The position numbers and the translations under genes were made by a program. 64,000 nt of DNA. Source: Paenibacillus taiwanensis DSM 18679 (GTDB lineage Bacteria > Bacillota > Bacilli > Paenibacillales > Paenibacillaceae). The stretch covers positions 273,705 to 337,704 of the forward strand of contig NZ_KE384306.1 in NCBI RefSeq assembly GCF_000425125.1, written 5' to 3'. Shown piece after piece: positions 8,958 to 18,026 of this stretch. The notes beneath the pieces were generated by a model. That model saw nothing but the letters and a program-made list of their open reading frames with translations. It had not been told where the DNA came from and did not search any database. Every line of letters begins with the position of its first letter. The stretch's first letter is position 1.

Positions 8958-10357
8958 TTGAAACGAATTTAACATCAATAGCAGCGATGTGCGGGGGCAC
9001 ATTGCTTGATGCTGCACAAGAACAGATTGCTGTGCGGGGCGTATTTACTGATTCGCGCCAAGTAGAGCAAGGCGCGCTGTTTGTCCCGCTTGCCGGAGAT
9101 CGTTTCGACGGTCATAGCTACGTCGAACAAGCTCTAGCGGCTGGTGCAGCCGCCGCGTTCTGGCAGGCGGATCACCCGCTGCCAGAAGCGAGGCTGCCGC
9201 TAGTAATCGTAGATGACACGCTGCTTGCTTTGCAGCGTATGGCAACTCATTATATTAAGCAGCTTGATGTCAAGGTTATTGCCGTAACGGGCAGTAACGG
9301 CAAGACAACAACGAAGGATCTGATCACAGCAGTACTGTCCCGCTCCTATCGCGTTCATAAGACGGAAGGCAATTTCAACAATCATATTGGTCTGCCGCTT
9401 ACTGTATTACGAATGCCAGCTGATACAGATGTTGTGGTGCTAGAGATGGGGATGAGTGGACGAGGGGAAATTGAACTGCTCACGAAGCTTGTTCATCCTG
9501 ACATTGCCGTCATTACCAATATTGGCGAAGCGCATTTGTTGCAGCTTGGTTCCCGAACAGAAATTGCACGTGCTAAATTGGAAATTATTAGCGGGTTAAA
9601 AGAAGAGGGTGTGCTCATTTGTCTTGGTGACGAGCCGCTGCTGGAGCAAGTTATTGGCGAGCCGGAGACGACCCAACCAGCTAGTATGAACGTAGTTACA
9701 TACGGGATGGGTCCGCTTAACGACTACAGACCGGATTCGATCATGCAAATGGAAGATGGCATGACGTTCTCCGTCATAACGGCTCTAGGTGAACGATCAG
9801 TCTACAGCATTCCGATTTTGGGTCAGCATAATGTGTTAAATGCGATGGCCGCCATTGCGATTGGTCGTTTACTCCACGTTCCCGAACAGATGATAGGGGC
9901 GGCTTTGGAGAGTGTTCAAATCTCGGGCATGCGCATCGAGAAGATCGACACCGAACAAGGATGGACGATCTTAAATGATGCCTATAACGCGAGTCCTACT
10001 GCGATGAAAGCAGCGATCGACGTATTGGCATCTGTGCGTGGTGGCAAACGGATTGCGATTTTGGGAGACATGCTCGAATTAGGTGAGCAAGAGGTGCAGC
10101 TCCATCGTGAAGTTGGTGCTTATATTACGTCTCACAAGACGGACGTACTATTAACTTACGGGAAACTGGGAAATGAGATTGCAGAAGGCGCAAAATCTCA
10201 TCTGCCTGAAGGTGCTGTAAGGTCGTTCCAGAATAAAGATGAGCTTCGAAACTATATGCTGGAACTTGTAGAGCCGCATGCTACCGTGCTGGTTAAGGCG
10301 TCACGTGGTATGAAGATGGAAGAGATTATAAAGCAATGGATTCAGATTAAGCATTAG
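8954..10357 (+). CDS. murF: UDP-MurNAc-tripeptide:D-Ala-D-Ala ligase MurF
   Basis: This 467-residue Mur ligase adds the D-Ala-D-Ala dipeptide, completing the UDP-MurNAc-pentapeptide. The ATP loop GSNGKTT is at 113-119, followed by the TEGNFNNHIGLPLT segment typical of MurF and the NDAYNASP motif in the second half. GTG at 8954 overlaps the murE stop codon (GTGA), so translation is probably coupled. Confidence 0.97.
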   Translation: MIETNLTSIAAMCGGTLLDAAQEQIAVRGVFTDSRQVEQGALFVPLAGDRFDGHSYVEQALAAGAAAAFWQADHPLPEARLPLVIVDDTLLALQRMATHYIKQLDVKVIAVTGSNGKTTTKDLITAVLSRSYRVHKTEGNFNNHIGLPLTVLRMPADTDVVVLEMGMSGRGEIELLTKLVHPDIAVITNIGEAHLLQLGSRTEIARAKLEIISGLKEEGVLICLGDEPLLEQVIGEPETTQPASMNVVTYGMGPLNDYRPDSIMQMEDGMTFSVITALGERSVYSIPILGQHNVLNAMAAIAIGRLLHVPEQMIGAALESVQISGMRIEKIDTEQGWTILNDAYNASPTAMKAAIDVLASVRGGKRIAILGDMLELGEQEVQLHREVGAYITSHKTDVLLTYGKLGNEIAEGAKSHLPEGAVRSFQNKDELRNYMLELVEPHATVLVKASRGMKMEEIIKQWIQIKH

Positions 10358-10386
10358 CGGTCTGTGGTAACGGGAGGTGAAAGGAA

Positions 10387-11349
10387 TTGGACTTCAAGTT
10401 GATATTAATGACAATCGGGGTTTCTTTTATACTAGCTGTCATATTAGGCCCGTTATGCATACCGTTGTTAAGACGGTTGAAATTCGGTCAGCAGGTTAGA
10501 GAAGATGGACCTAAAGGGCATTTGAAGAAAGCAGGTACCCCCACAATGGGGGGCGCTATTATTTTGCTTGCATTCACGTTAGCCTTTTTAAAGTTTTCAG
10601 TTATGGATACGGACTTTTACGTGTTATTGGTCGCTACATTAGGATTCGGTTTAGTCGGATTCCTGGATGATTACATTAAAATTATTTTTAAGAGATCACT
10701 TGGATTGACTGCTAAACAAAAGCTGTTTGGTCAGCTGCTGTTCTCTGGCATTGTATGTGTCTTGCTCGCACAGTCTGGACACAGCACCTTTGTTGGTGTT
10801 CCAGGCACATCTGTTGGATTAGAGCTTGGATGGTTCTACTATGTGTTTGTCATCTTGATGATGCTGGCCATTAGCAATGCGGTTAATTTTACGGATGGTT
10901 TGGACGGTTTGCTGTCTGGCGTCAGTGCGATTGCGTTTGCAGCATTTGCCATTATTGCGCTGCAAGCATCCGAAATTGCAGCTGCTGTCTGTGCAGCGGC
11001 CATGATCGGAGCGGTACTTGGTTTTCTGGTCTTTAATGCGCATCCTGCCAAGGTATTTATGGGGGACTCCGGATCGCTTGGCATCGGGGGAGCGATTGCG
11101 GCGGTAGCGATATTGACCAAGACAGAGTTGCTGTTTATCATTATCGGCGGTATATTTGTCATTGAGATGCTTTCGGTTGTCATTCAGGTTGTATCGTTTA
11201 AGACAACAGGCAAGCGAGTATTTAAAATGAGCCCTATTCACCACCATTTTGAATTATCGGGATGGTCGGAGTGGCGCGTTGTCATCACGTTCTGGGTGGT
11301 CGGCATCTTGCTAGCTGGACTCGGACTATGGATTAACAAGGGGTTGTAA
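10387..11349 (+). CDS. mraY: Phospho-MurNAc-pentapeptide translocase MraY
   Basis: This 320-residue, highly hydrophobic protein of about ten membrane helices transfers phospho-MurNAc-pentapeptide to undecaprenyl phosphate, giving lipid I. Family signatures seen are GTPTMGGAI, the aspartate-rich [32 protein letters not shown] and SPIHHHFE. The start is TTG at 10387 with GGGAGGTG about 9 bases upstream; it is one of several TTG starts in this cluster. Confidence 0.97.
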   Translation: MDFKLILMTIGVSFILAVILGPLCIPLLRRLKFGQQVREDGPKGHLKKAGTPTMGGAIILLAFTLAFLKFSVMDTDFYVLLVATLGFGLVGFLDDYIKIIFKRSLGLTAKQKLFGQLLFSGIVCVLLAQSGHSTFVGVPGTSVGLELGWFYYVFVILMMLAISNAVNFTDGLDGLLSGVSAIAFAAFAIIALQASEIAAAVCAAAMIGAVLGFLVFNAHPAKVFMGDSGSLGIGGAIAAVAILTKTELLFIIIGGIFVIEMLSVVIQVVSFKTTGKRVFKMSPIHHHFELSGWSEWRVVITFWVVGILLAGLGLWINKGL

Positions 11350-11353
11350 CATT

Positions 11354-12784
11354 ATGAATCATCCAGATACGTATCGTGGAGAACAAATTGTTATTTTAGG
11401 TCTTGCCAAAAGTGGGTTCGATGTAGCCAAGCGTTTGCATGAGCGCGGTGCGATCGTAACCGTCAATGATAAGAAGGAACGCCACCAGTGTCCCGAAGCT
11501 TCTGAGTTGGAAGCTTTGGGCATTTGTGTTGTATTGGGGACACATCCAGATGATCTGATTACGGAGCAAGTGAAACTGCTTGTCAAAAACCCGGGCATCC
11601 CTTACAGCGCACCGCCAGTACAGCGTGCAATTGAACTTGGCATTGATATAGTCACTGAGATTGAGGTTGGCTATCATTTGTGTGCGGCGCCTATTATTGG
11701 GATTACGGGCAGTAATGGTAAGACAACTACTACGACATGGGTCGGACGTATGCTGGAAGAAGCGGGACTTTCACCTATCGTTGCAGGTAATATTGGAACA
11801 CCGTTCAGTGGTATTGCGGCAGATGCTAGCGAGAACCAACGTGTTGTGCTTGAATTAAGCAGCTTCCAATTAAAAGGAATTCAACAGTTTCACCCGCATG
11901 TTGCCTGCTTATTGAATATAGCGGAGACCCATTTGGACTATCATGGTGGTATGGAAGACTACATCAGTTCTAAAGCGAAGCTGTTTGCAAATATGACCAC
12001 CAATGATATTGCGGTGCTTAATGCGGACGATCCAACCTGCATCACACTTGCACCTGCTATTCAGGCGCGCATTTGGAACTTCTCATCCAGACAAGAAGTG
12101 AAGACAGGTGCATATGTAGACCCTGCCTTCCCATCAGATGCCGGTGATACATCCGAGGACACGCATCGCATTGTATTTCGAGATGAGCAAGGTGTTAAGC
12201 ATGACATTATAGCTGTAGATGAGATTGGGCTGCCAGGACGATTTAACGTAGATAACGCTTTGGCGGCGGTTACGATCGCTGTGGCTGCTGGCGCGAAGCC
12301 GGAGAGTCTGGTGGAATCGCTGCGCTCCTTTAAAGGTGTGGAGCACCGTTTAGAATCGGTGCGTGAACATAAGGGCGTCCAATACTACAACAACTCAAAA
12401 GCTACCAATACAATTGCAACACAGATGGCGTTGGAAGCCTTCCCAGGTAATATTGTACTAATTGCAGGCGGGTTGGATCGCGGACTTGATTTTAAAGAGC
12501 TTGTACCTTATTTGCGCGAGCGGGTAAAGGCAATCGTTACTTTAGGCGAGACGCGTCATATTTTAAGAAACGTTGCGTTGGATGCGGGTTTGAAGTCTGT
12601 TCACGTCGTCGACAATAAAGAAGACGCCGTAGAAGCCATTCAGGAAGCGGTAAGTGCTGCTGAACAATTTGCGACAGCAGGCGACATCGTCCTGTTATCA
12701 CCTGCATGTGCGAGTTGGGACATGTTTCCTTCCTATGAGATACGTGGACGCATTTTTAAAGAAGCGGTGCATAGTCTTAAGTAG
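11354..12784 (+). CDS. murD: UDP-MurNAc-L-alanine:D-glutamate ligase MurD
   Basis: This 476-residue Mur ligase adds D-glutamate to UDP-MurNAc-L-Ala. The order is an N-terminal Rossmann-like UDP-binding domain (VILGLAKSGFDVAKRL), the ATP loop GSNGKTT at about 119-125, the ETHLDYHGG region and the C-terminal SPACASWDMFPSYEIRG motif. The gene begins 4 bases after mraY. Its length is slightly above the 450 residues common in the family. Confidence 0.97.
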   Translation: MNHPDTYRGEQIVILGLAKSGFDVAKRLHERGAIVTVNDKKERHQCPEASELEALGICVVLGTHPDDLITEQVKLLVKNPGIPYSAPPVQRAIELGIDIVTEIEVGYHLCAAPIIGITGSNGKTTTTTWVGRMLEEAGLSPIVAGNIGTPFSGIAADASENQRVVLELSSFQLKGIQQFHPHVACLLNIAETHLDYHGGMEDYISSKAKLFANMTTNDIAVLNADDPTCITLAPAIQARIWNFSSRQEVKTGAYVDPAFPSDAGDTSEDTHRIVFRDEQGVKHDIIAVDEIGLPGRFNVDNALAAVTIAVAAGAKPESLVESLRSFKGVEHRLESVREHKGVQYYNNSKATNTIATQMALEAFPGNIVLIAGGLDRGLDFKELVPYLRERVKAIVTLGETRHILRNVALDAGLKSVHVVDNKEDAVEAIQEAVSAAEQFATAGDIVLLSPACASWDMFPSYEIRGRIFKEAVHSLK

Positions 12785-12804
12785 AGGGGTGTTCAAGCCT
12801 CTAC
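12781..12804 (+). other. Hairpin at the murD-spoVE junction
   Basis: GTAGAGG and CCTCTAC form a perfect 7-bp stem around a 10-base loop, starting at the murD stop codon. There is no T tract. It may tune expression between murD and spoVE. Confidence 0.5.
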
Positions 12805-12826
12805 ATTGTCCAATGAGGTGTACCGA

Positions 12827-13924
12827 ATGGTCAAAGCAAAAACCGCGCCCGATGTGTGGCTAATCGTTGCTGTCGTATCGCTTCTCGCGATCGGTATCGT
12901 CATGGTGTACAGCGCAGGAGCTGTTGTCGCCTTTCATGATTATGGGGACTCCTTTTATTTTGTAAAGCGGCAGCTGCTGTTTGCCGGATTAGGCCTAGCT
13001 GCTATGTTTGTGACGATGAATGTGGACTATCACGTCTGGAAGAGATATTCCAAAGTCGGGCTCGTTGTTTGTTTTTGCTTGTTAATTATTGTATTGATCC
13101 CGGGTATTGGAAATGTGCGAGGTGGCGCACGCAGTTGGCTTGGCATCGGTTCATTTGGCATTCAGCCGTCTGAATTTATGAAGCTCGCTATGGTAACTTT
13201 TCTTGCGTATTTGCTGTCACAATCCCAGCATACGATTACGAATTTTACAAAGGGGCTGTTGCCTGCCCTTGGCATTATGGGGCTAGCATTTGGTATGATT
13301 ATGTTGCAGCCTGATCTAGGTTCAGGAACTGTTATGGTGGGAGCCTCCTTACTTCTCATCTTTATATCAGGTGCTCGCATTCAACATTTGCTAGGCTTGG
13401 CTATGGTTGGGGTCGCGGGCTTAGTAGGGCTCATATTAGCTGCCCCGTACCGAATGGATCGTATTACCGGATTTCTTGATCCGTGGAAAGATCCGCTTGG
13501 TACAGGCTATCAAATTATACAATCGCTGTATGCGATTGGCCCTGGCGGCCTGACAGGACTAGGGCTCGGTGCTAGCCGACAAAAATACAATTACGTTCCC
13601 GAACCGCAGACCGATTTTATTTTTGCTATTTTAGCGGAAGAACTCGGATTCATCGGCTGTATTACGGTCATTATATTGTTTTTGATCCTCGTTTGGAGAG
13701 GAATGCGTGCAGCTTTGACAGCACCGGACTCTTTTGGAAGTCTGCTTGGTGCAGGCATCGTCGGCATTGTAGCTGTTCAAGTTATTATTAATATCGGGGT
13801 TGTGATCGGGCTTATGCCGGTTACAGGAATTACACTGCCACTTATTAGTTATGGTGGTTCATCGTTAACTTTGATGCTTACCGCACTAGGAATTCTACTT
13901 AACATATCACGTTATGCGAGGTGA
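12827..13924 (+). CDS. spoVE: SEDS glycosyltransferase SpoVE (FtsW family)
   Basis: This 365-residue polytopic SEDS protein is nearly the length of B. subtilis SpoVE (366). SEDS proteins polymerise glycan strands with a cognate class B PBP; here the likely partner is SpoVD. Motifs include RSWLGIGSFGIQPSE, LLQPDLGS-like (MLQPDLGSG), and the C-terminal VTGITLPLISYGGSS. ATG at 12827 is chosen because GAGGTG lies 6 bases before it. Synteny between murD and murG supports SpoVE, though it could also serve as the vegetative FtsW. Confidence 0.88.
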   Translation: MVKAKTAPDVWLIVAVVSLLAIGIVMVYSAGAVVAFHDYGDSFYFVKRQLLFAGLGLAAMFVTMNVDYHVWKRYSKVGLVVCFCLLIIVLIPGIGNVRGGARSWLGIGSFGIQPSEFMKLAMVTFLAYLLSQSQHTITNFTKGLLPALGIMGLAFGMIMLQPDLGSGTVMVGASLLLIFISGARIQHLLGLAMVGVAGLVGLILAAPYRMDRITGFLDPWKDPLGTGYQIIQSLYAIGPGGLTGLGLGASRQKYNYVPEPQTDFIFAILAEELGFIGCITVIILFLILVWRGMRAALTAPDSFGSLLGAGIVGIVAVQVIINIGVVIGLMPVTGITLPLISYGGSSLTLMLTALGILLNISRYAR

Positions 13925-13929
13925 ACGTC

Positions 13930-15036
13930 ATGCGCGTCGTGCTTAGCGGCGGTGGCACGGGAGGACACATTTATCCTGCACTGGCCATCGCACGGGAATG
14001 CGAGAAGCATTATCCCAGCAGCGCTTTTTTATATATTGGAACAGAACGTGGACTTGAGAGCAAGCTTGTTCGCGAAGAGGGCATACCGTTTGAATCGATA
14101 GAAATAACAGGCTTTCGTCGTAAATTGTCTGTGGAAAACGTGAAGACGGTGCTGCGCTTTTTAAAGGGTGTCAGCCGCGCCAAACAGTTATTAAGAGATT
14201 TTAAGCCTGATGTTGTCATTGGAACAGGCGGTTATGTGTGCGGGCCCGTTGTATATGCCGCTGCCAAGTTAGGCATTCCAACAATCATCCATGAGCAAAA
14301 TGTAATTCCTGGTTTGACTAACAAGTTTTTGAGTCGTTACGTAAATACGGTAGCTGTCAGCTTTGAACAATCAAAGCCGTACTTTGCTAAGGCGAAGCAT
14401 GTGCTGTTTACCGGCAATCCTCGCGCTACTGCTGTAGTGGAGGCTAATAGGGAACGGGGCTTTGCGTCGCTTGGACTTCCACAAGACAGCCCAATTGTAC
14501 TAGTTGTTGGTGGCAGTGGTGGAGCAAAAGCAATTAACAATACGATGGTACAAATGGTTCCGATGCTAAAGCGGCTGCCAAACGTTCATTTTGTATACGT
14601 TACGGGCCAGCATTATTATGAGCATACGCGCAAAGAAGTGCTCAAGAGCAGTGACGGGGTGCGTAATCATCTGCATGTGTTGCCTTACATCAGCAATATG
14701 CCTGAGGTGCTTGCAGCGACAACGCTTGCCATTAGCAGAGCAGGCGCATCATCACTTGCAGAACTTACGGCGCTCGGAATACCGTCAATCTTAATTCCGT
14801 CGCCCAATGTGACCAACAATCATCAGGAAGCAAACGCACGCTCACTGGAGCAGGCTGGTGCTGCCGTGATGATGACGGAGAAGCAGCTGACAGCGGAGCT
14901 GCTGTTTGGCCAGATCGAGCAATTGTTGAAGAACGATGGACATCGGCAGACGATGCGAGATCGTTCAAGAGCACTCGGACAGCCGGAAGCGGCGATGCGA
15001 GTCGTATCAGAGATCGAACGCTTAGCGGGCAAGTAG
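13930..15036 (+). CDS. murG: UDP-GlcNAc:lipid I GlcNAc transferase MurG
   Basis: This 368-residue membrane-associated GT-B glycosyltransferase converts lipid I to lipid II. Motifs are the N-terminal GGGTGGHIYPALA, IGTGGYVCGPV, HEQNVIPGLTN, VVGGSGGAKAIN, and the C-terminal SRAGASSLAE and IPSPNVTNNHQEANA. ATG at 13930 is preferred because GAGGTG lies 6 bases upstream; a GTG at 13921 is in frame but sits inside that site. The gene ends within a terminator stem. Confidence 0.96.
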   Translation: MRVVLSGGGTGGHIYPALAIARECEKHYPSSAFLYIGTERGLESKLVREEGIPFESIEITGFRRKLSVENVKTVLRFLKGVSRAKQLLRDFKPDVVIGTGGYVCGPVVYAAAKLGIPTIIHEQNVIPGLTNKFLSRYVNTVAVSFEQSKPYFAKAKHVLFTGNPRATAVVEANRERGFASLGLPQDSPIVLVVGGSGGAKAINNTMVQMVPMLKRLPNVHFVYVTGQHYYEHTRKEVLKSSDGVRNHLHVLPYISNMPEVLAATTLAISRAGASSLAELTALGIPSILIPSPNVTNNHQEANARSLEQAGAAVMMTEKQLTAELLFGQIEQLLKNDGHRQTMRDRSRALGQPEAAMRVVSEIERLAGK

Positions 15037-15053
15037 TATTTGCCCGCTTTTTT
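15025..15053 (+). terminator. Terminator overlapping the murG stop
   Basis: GCGGGCAA / TTGCCCGC stem followed by TTTTTT; the murG TAG lies in the loop. Genes downstream of murG therefore probably need another promoter. Confidence 0.85.
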
Positions 15054-15148
15054 GCTGCACTTTTTTGAACAAACGATGTATGTTTCTTAAAATGAATATA
15101 AGCATATCCCGTTAGCTTTAGACAAAGTGGGCGTCTGTCACACAACCT

Positions 15149-15176
15149 GAGACATTGTCATAAGATACACTATAAT
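15149..15176 (+). promoter_or_regulatory. Candidate sigma-A promoter for the murA segment
   Basis: A perfect TATAAT at 15171 is preceded, 16 bases upstream, by GAGACA (4 of 6 to TTGACA). It lies just after the murG terminator and before the murB pseudogene, so it could drive murA-divIB through a long untranslated leader. Confidence 0.45.
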
Positions 15177-15227
15177 CGTGACAATCTCCCATTGGCAGTA
15201 GCTTAGACGTTTATTTCGCCTTTTCTT

Positions 15228-15638
15228 AATCGCTTTAGGGAGATAACTCCTGACACGGTTGGCGGGGCCGTGTAGACGAATGAAGGCGCAAAGGGGAACG
15301 ATGTGTCACGCTATTTGAATCTGCTGAGATTGTACGGGAGACAGGAGATTGGTGATTTTCAGCGTGGAGGAAATGCAGTTTGCGTACCGTCATTCCATTT
15401 TGCACGATCTAACATTATCGTGGTGGAGACGAAGCATCGCAATGGAGCTTACTCATGGCAACAAAATGGCCGTGGCAAGCGCCGCCGAGGCTTCCACGCA
15501 GCATCTCAATTTCATTGTAAACACCGGGCAAGCAACAGCGTCAACGTGCTCACCCTTATAGAACGCATACAACAAATAGTCCCGGAGGATTTCGGGGTGC
15601 AGTTGGTGCCCGAAGTATTGGCGGTGGGTGAGCGGTAA
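15228..15638 (+). pseudogene. murB: Decayed murB (UDP-N-acetylenolpyruvoylglucosamine reductase)
   Basis: MurB sequence is recognisable piecewise in the expected place, but spread over all three frames. In order: TVGGAV then an in-frame TAG then TNEGAKGNDVSRYL (frame of 15252; functional MurB has VGGAVYMNAGAHG-DVS here); ESAEIVRETGDW (frame of 15317); FSVEEMQFAYRHSILHD (frame of 15349); NIIVVETKHR; ASTQHLNFIVNTGQAT; and the C-terminal LIERIQQIVPEDFGVQLVPE. At least five frame changes, one nonsense codon, an internal deletion of about 50 codons that removes the catalytic AGS region, and loss of the N-terminal FAD-binding half rule out function. A working MurB must be encoded elsewhere. Confidence 0.88.
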
Positions 15639-15654
15639 TCTCGGAGGTGATACA

Positions 15655-16938
15655 TTGGACAAATTGGTGATTGAGGGCGGGAAGCCACTTTCGGGAACCA
15701 TTCGTATCCATGGAGCGAAAAATGCCGCTTTACCGATTATGGCAGCTGCCATCTTAGCCGACGGTATCGTTCAGCTTGATAATGTGCCTAAGTTGCTTGA
15801 CATCGAGGTCATGCTGAACATTTTAAGGCGTCTTGGCTGCCGGGCGTCACATGACGGTCACACGGTCACTATTGACAATACTAGTGTACATTCGTCTCAT
15901 GTGCCTGAAGATTTGATGCGGCAAATGCGGTCCTCCATCTTCTTGATGGGGCCGCTGTTAGCACGATACAAAGAAGTACACATTTATCAGCCCGGTGGAT
16001 GTGCGATTGGAGAGCGCAAGATTGATCTTCATCTAAGAGGTTTGCAGGCGCTAGGAGCTGCACTTGTGCATGAAGGAAATCGGATTACATGCAAGGCAGA
16101 ACAATTGATCGGAACGGAAGTTCACCTTGATTTTCCAAGTGTCGGCGCTACGGAAAATATTATGATGGCAGCTGTGCTGGCAGAAGGTACAACGGTATTA
16201 ACGAATGCTGCACGTGAACCGGAAATTGTAGACCTTCAACGGTTTTTGAATGCAATGGGAGCAAACATAATAGGTGCAGGCACCGATACGATCACGATTG
16301 AGGGTGTACGTGAACTAAAGGGCTGCCGCTACGAGATTATTCCTGACCGGATCGTAGCGGGGACGTTGATGATTGCCGCAGCGGCCACGAGAGGAGCGGT
16401 AACGCTAACAAATGCCCATGCAGGACATTTGACTGCGCTCATTCACATTCTGCGCAGAGCTGGGGTGCAGATTGCTACAAGTGATGGTATAATTAATGTG
16501 ACTTGCTTTGGTCGACCTAAAGCTGTGGAACGTATCGTTACTTCGCCTTATCCTGCCTTTCCTACGGATCTCCAATCTCAATTGATGGTGCTGTTGTCAT
16601 TAGCTGATGGGGTTAGTGTGATGAAGGAGACGATATTCGAAGGACGGTTCAAACATGTTGACGAGCTTGGCAGAATGGGCGCGGACATTCGTGTAGATTT
16701 GAGCAGCGCTTTTGTAAGAGGTGTTCCTCGCATGTATGGTACGACTGTAGAAGCGACTGATTTACGTGCTGGTGCAGCGCTTGTTATTGCAGGTCTGGCT
16801 TCGCAAGGCCATACAATTATTGAACAGGTGCATCATATTGATCGTGGTTATGATCACATTGAGAATATGTTTAGAAAGCTTGGCGCTAAGATTGAACGTT
16901 ACACACCAGTTCCAAAGCTAGACTTTGCGAACGGCTGA
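15655..16938 (+). CDS. murA: UDP-GlcNAc 1-carboxyvinyltransferase MurA
   Basis: This 427-residue enzyme transfers enolpyruvate from PEP to UDP-GlcNAc, the first committed step of peptidoglycan synthesis and the target of fosfomycin. The catalytic loop GGC116AIGERKIDLH retains the active-site cysteine, so it is predicted to be fosfomycin-sensitive. Other motifs are GAKNAALPIMAAAIL and PDRIVAGT. The start is TTG at 15655 with GGAGGTGA just upstream. Bacillota often have two murA genes; this is the dcw-linked copy, next to the murB remnant. Confidence 0.95.
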   Translation: MDKLVIEGGKPLSGTIRIHGAKNAALPIMAAAILADGIVQLDNVPKLLDIEVMLNILRRLGCRASHDGHTVTIDNTSVHSSHVPEDLMRQMRSSIFLMGPLLARYKEVHIYQPGGCAIGERKIDLHLRGLQALGAALVHEGNRITCKAEQLIGTEVHLDFPSVGATENIMMAAVLAEGTTVLTNAAREPEIVDLQRFLNAMGANIIGAGTDTITIEGVRELKGCRYEIIPDRIVAGTLMIAAAATRGAVTLTNAHAGHLTALIHILRRAGVQIATSDGIINVTCFGRPKAVERIVTSPYPAFPTDLQSQLMVLLSLADGVSVMKETIFEGRFKHVDELGRMGADIRVDLSSAFVRGVPRMYGTTVEATDLRAGAALVIAGLASQGHTIIEQVHHIDRGYDHIENMFRKLGAKIERYTPVPKLDFANG

Positions 16939-16962
16939 TGTACAGGTACAGAAATGGTGTAG

Positions 16963-16984
16963 GTCCCCTCTTGCAAGAGGGGAC
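16963..16984 (+). other. Perfect 22-bp palindrome between murA and divIB
   Basis: GTCCCCTC-TTGCAA-GAGGGGAC is a perfect palindrome 25 bases after the murA stop and 17 bases before the divIB start. No T tract follows. It could be a regulator site or an mRNA hairpin that tunes divIB translation. Confidence 0.6.
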
Positions 16985-17001
16985 TATTCACGAGAAAGGG
17001 T

Positions 17002-17787
17002 TTGGAGCGATTGCAAGCGAGAACGATTCCACGACTGCCTGACCAACCGAAGAAGAAGCGTAAAGGAACCAAGCTTATTTGGTTGCTCTTTGTTTTATTT
17101 CTCGTACTGCTTGCAGTTCTTTTCTTCCGATCTTCCATTAGTAAGATTACAGACGTGCGATTTATTGGCAATACATTGGTTAGTTCCAGTGAGTTAAGTG
17201 AAGTAAGCGGATTGCGTGTGGGGGAGCCGTTCTTTATGACCTCGGAGAGTACGATTACATCCCGGGTGCAGAAGCGTTATCCTTATATTAAAGGTTTACG
17301 GCTAGAGAAGCATTTTCCTGGCCAAATCGACGTGTATGTGCAAGAATATGAAACAGTTGCTTTTGAATTAACGTCGGACGGGCAGGTGATGGCCTCGCTG
17401 GAAAATGGTTCTGATGTGAAACTGAAGCAGGAAAAGAAGCTTGTGTTAGAGAAACCTGTACTGACGCAGTGGTCAGACAAGGGAGCGCTTGCAATCAAGG
17501 CAGACTTGTGCAAGCGACTTGCAAACATTCCAAATGGATTGTTAGCTGATATTTCGGAGATTCGATACGATCCTTCTGACTCCTATCAGGATCGAATCAA
17601 GATGTATACCCGTTCAGGGTTTGAAGTGATTACGACCGTTTCGATGCTGCCAGATAAGATTGCTTATTTGAGCGGGGTTGTAGAGACGCAGGAGCCGGGT
17701 CGGATCACCATGTTAAATGCAGATTCTTATATCTCTTATACGAATCTGAATCAGGGCCAGCAGGAAAAATCCGACGGTGCTGAATAG
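17002..17787 (+). CDS. divIB: Cell division protein DivIB/FtsQ
   Basis: This 261-residue bitopic protein has a basic cytoplasmic N-terminus (about 1-24), one membrane helix (about 25-43), a POTRA domain beginning ISKITDVRFIGNTLVSSSEL, and a beta domain. DivIB/FtsQ forms a complex with FtsL and DivIC and regulates septal synthesis. The start is TTG at 17002 with a modest GAAAGGG site; a second TTG at 17011 is possible. The place between murA and ftsA supports the call. Confidence 0.92.
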   Translation: MERLQARTIPRLPDQPKKKRKGTKLIWLLFVLFLVLLAVLFFRSSISKITDVRFIGNTLVSSSELSEVSGLRVGEPFFMTSESTITSRVQKRYPYIKGLRLEKHFPGQIDVYVQEYETVAFELTSDGQVMASLENGSDVKLKQEKKLVLEKPVLTQWSDKGALAIKADLCKRLANIPNGLLADISEIRYDPSDSYQDRIKMYTRSGFEVITTVSMLPDKIAYLSGVVETQEPGRITMLNADSYISYTNLNQGQQEKSDGAE

Positions 17788-17906
17788 GAAAAAAACTCTA
17801 CTCAATAATCTGAAAAAATGCTAGAATAATAGTTATGGTATTTCTCGTTACAACCTGCTTTTTTCTTCAAGTTTTTTTAAAAAATGTATGTCATTGTACG
17901 TTTCAC

Positions 17907-17934
17907 TTGACTACATTCAAAAAAAATGTAGAAA
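17907..17934 (+). promoter_or_regulatory. Candidate promoter upstream of ftsA
   Basis: TTGACT at 17907, a 16-base spacer and TAGAAA at 17929, in the AT-rich gap between divIB and ftsA. ftsA is often transcribed from its own promoters in Bacillales; the -10 match is weak here (4 of 6). Confidence 0.4.
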
Positions 17935-18026
17935 AAAGAGGGAATGACTAACGTTTGTTGAATACATACAAGGTGTCCGGGGGATACAAACATACCAATT
18001 TACTTGGAAGTGGGAGGTGCCACGGC

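Noticed and set aside
14765-15145. 126-codon minus-strand open frame over the murG end
   Set aside because: It is antisense to murG and crosses the murG terminator; no start signal or domain was seen.
15303-15638. Open frame of 111 codons between murG and murA
   Set aside because: It crosses several pieces of MurB that lie in other frames; its own translation is MurB-like only in parts. It is part of the murB pseudogene, not a gene.
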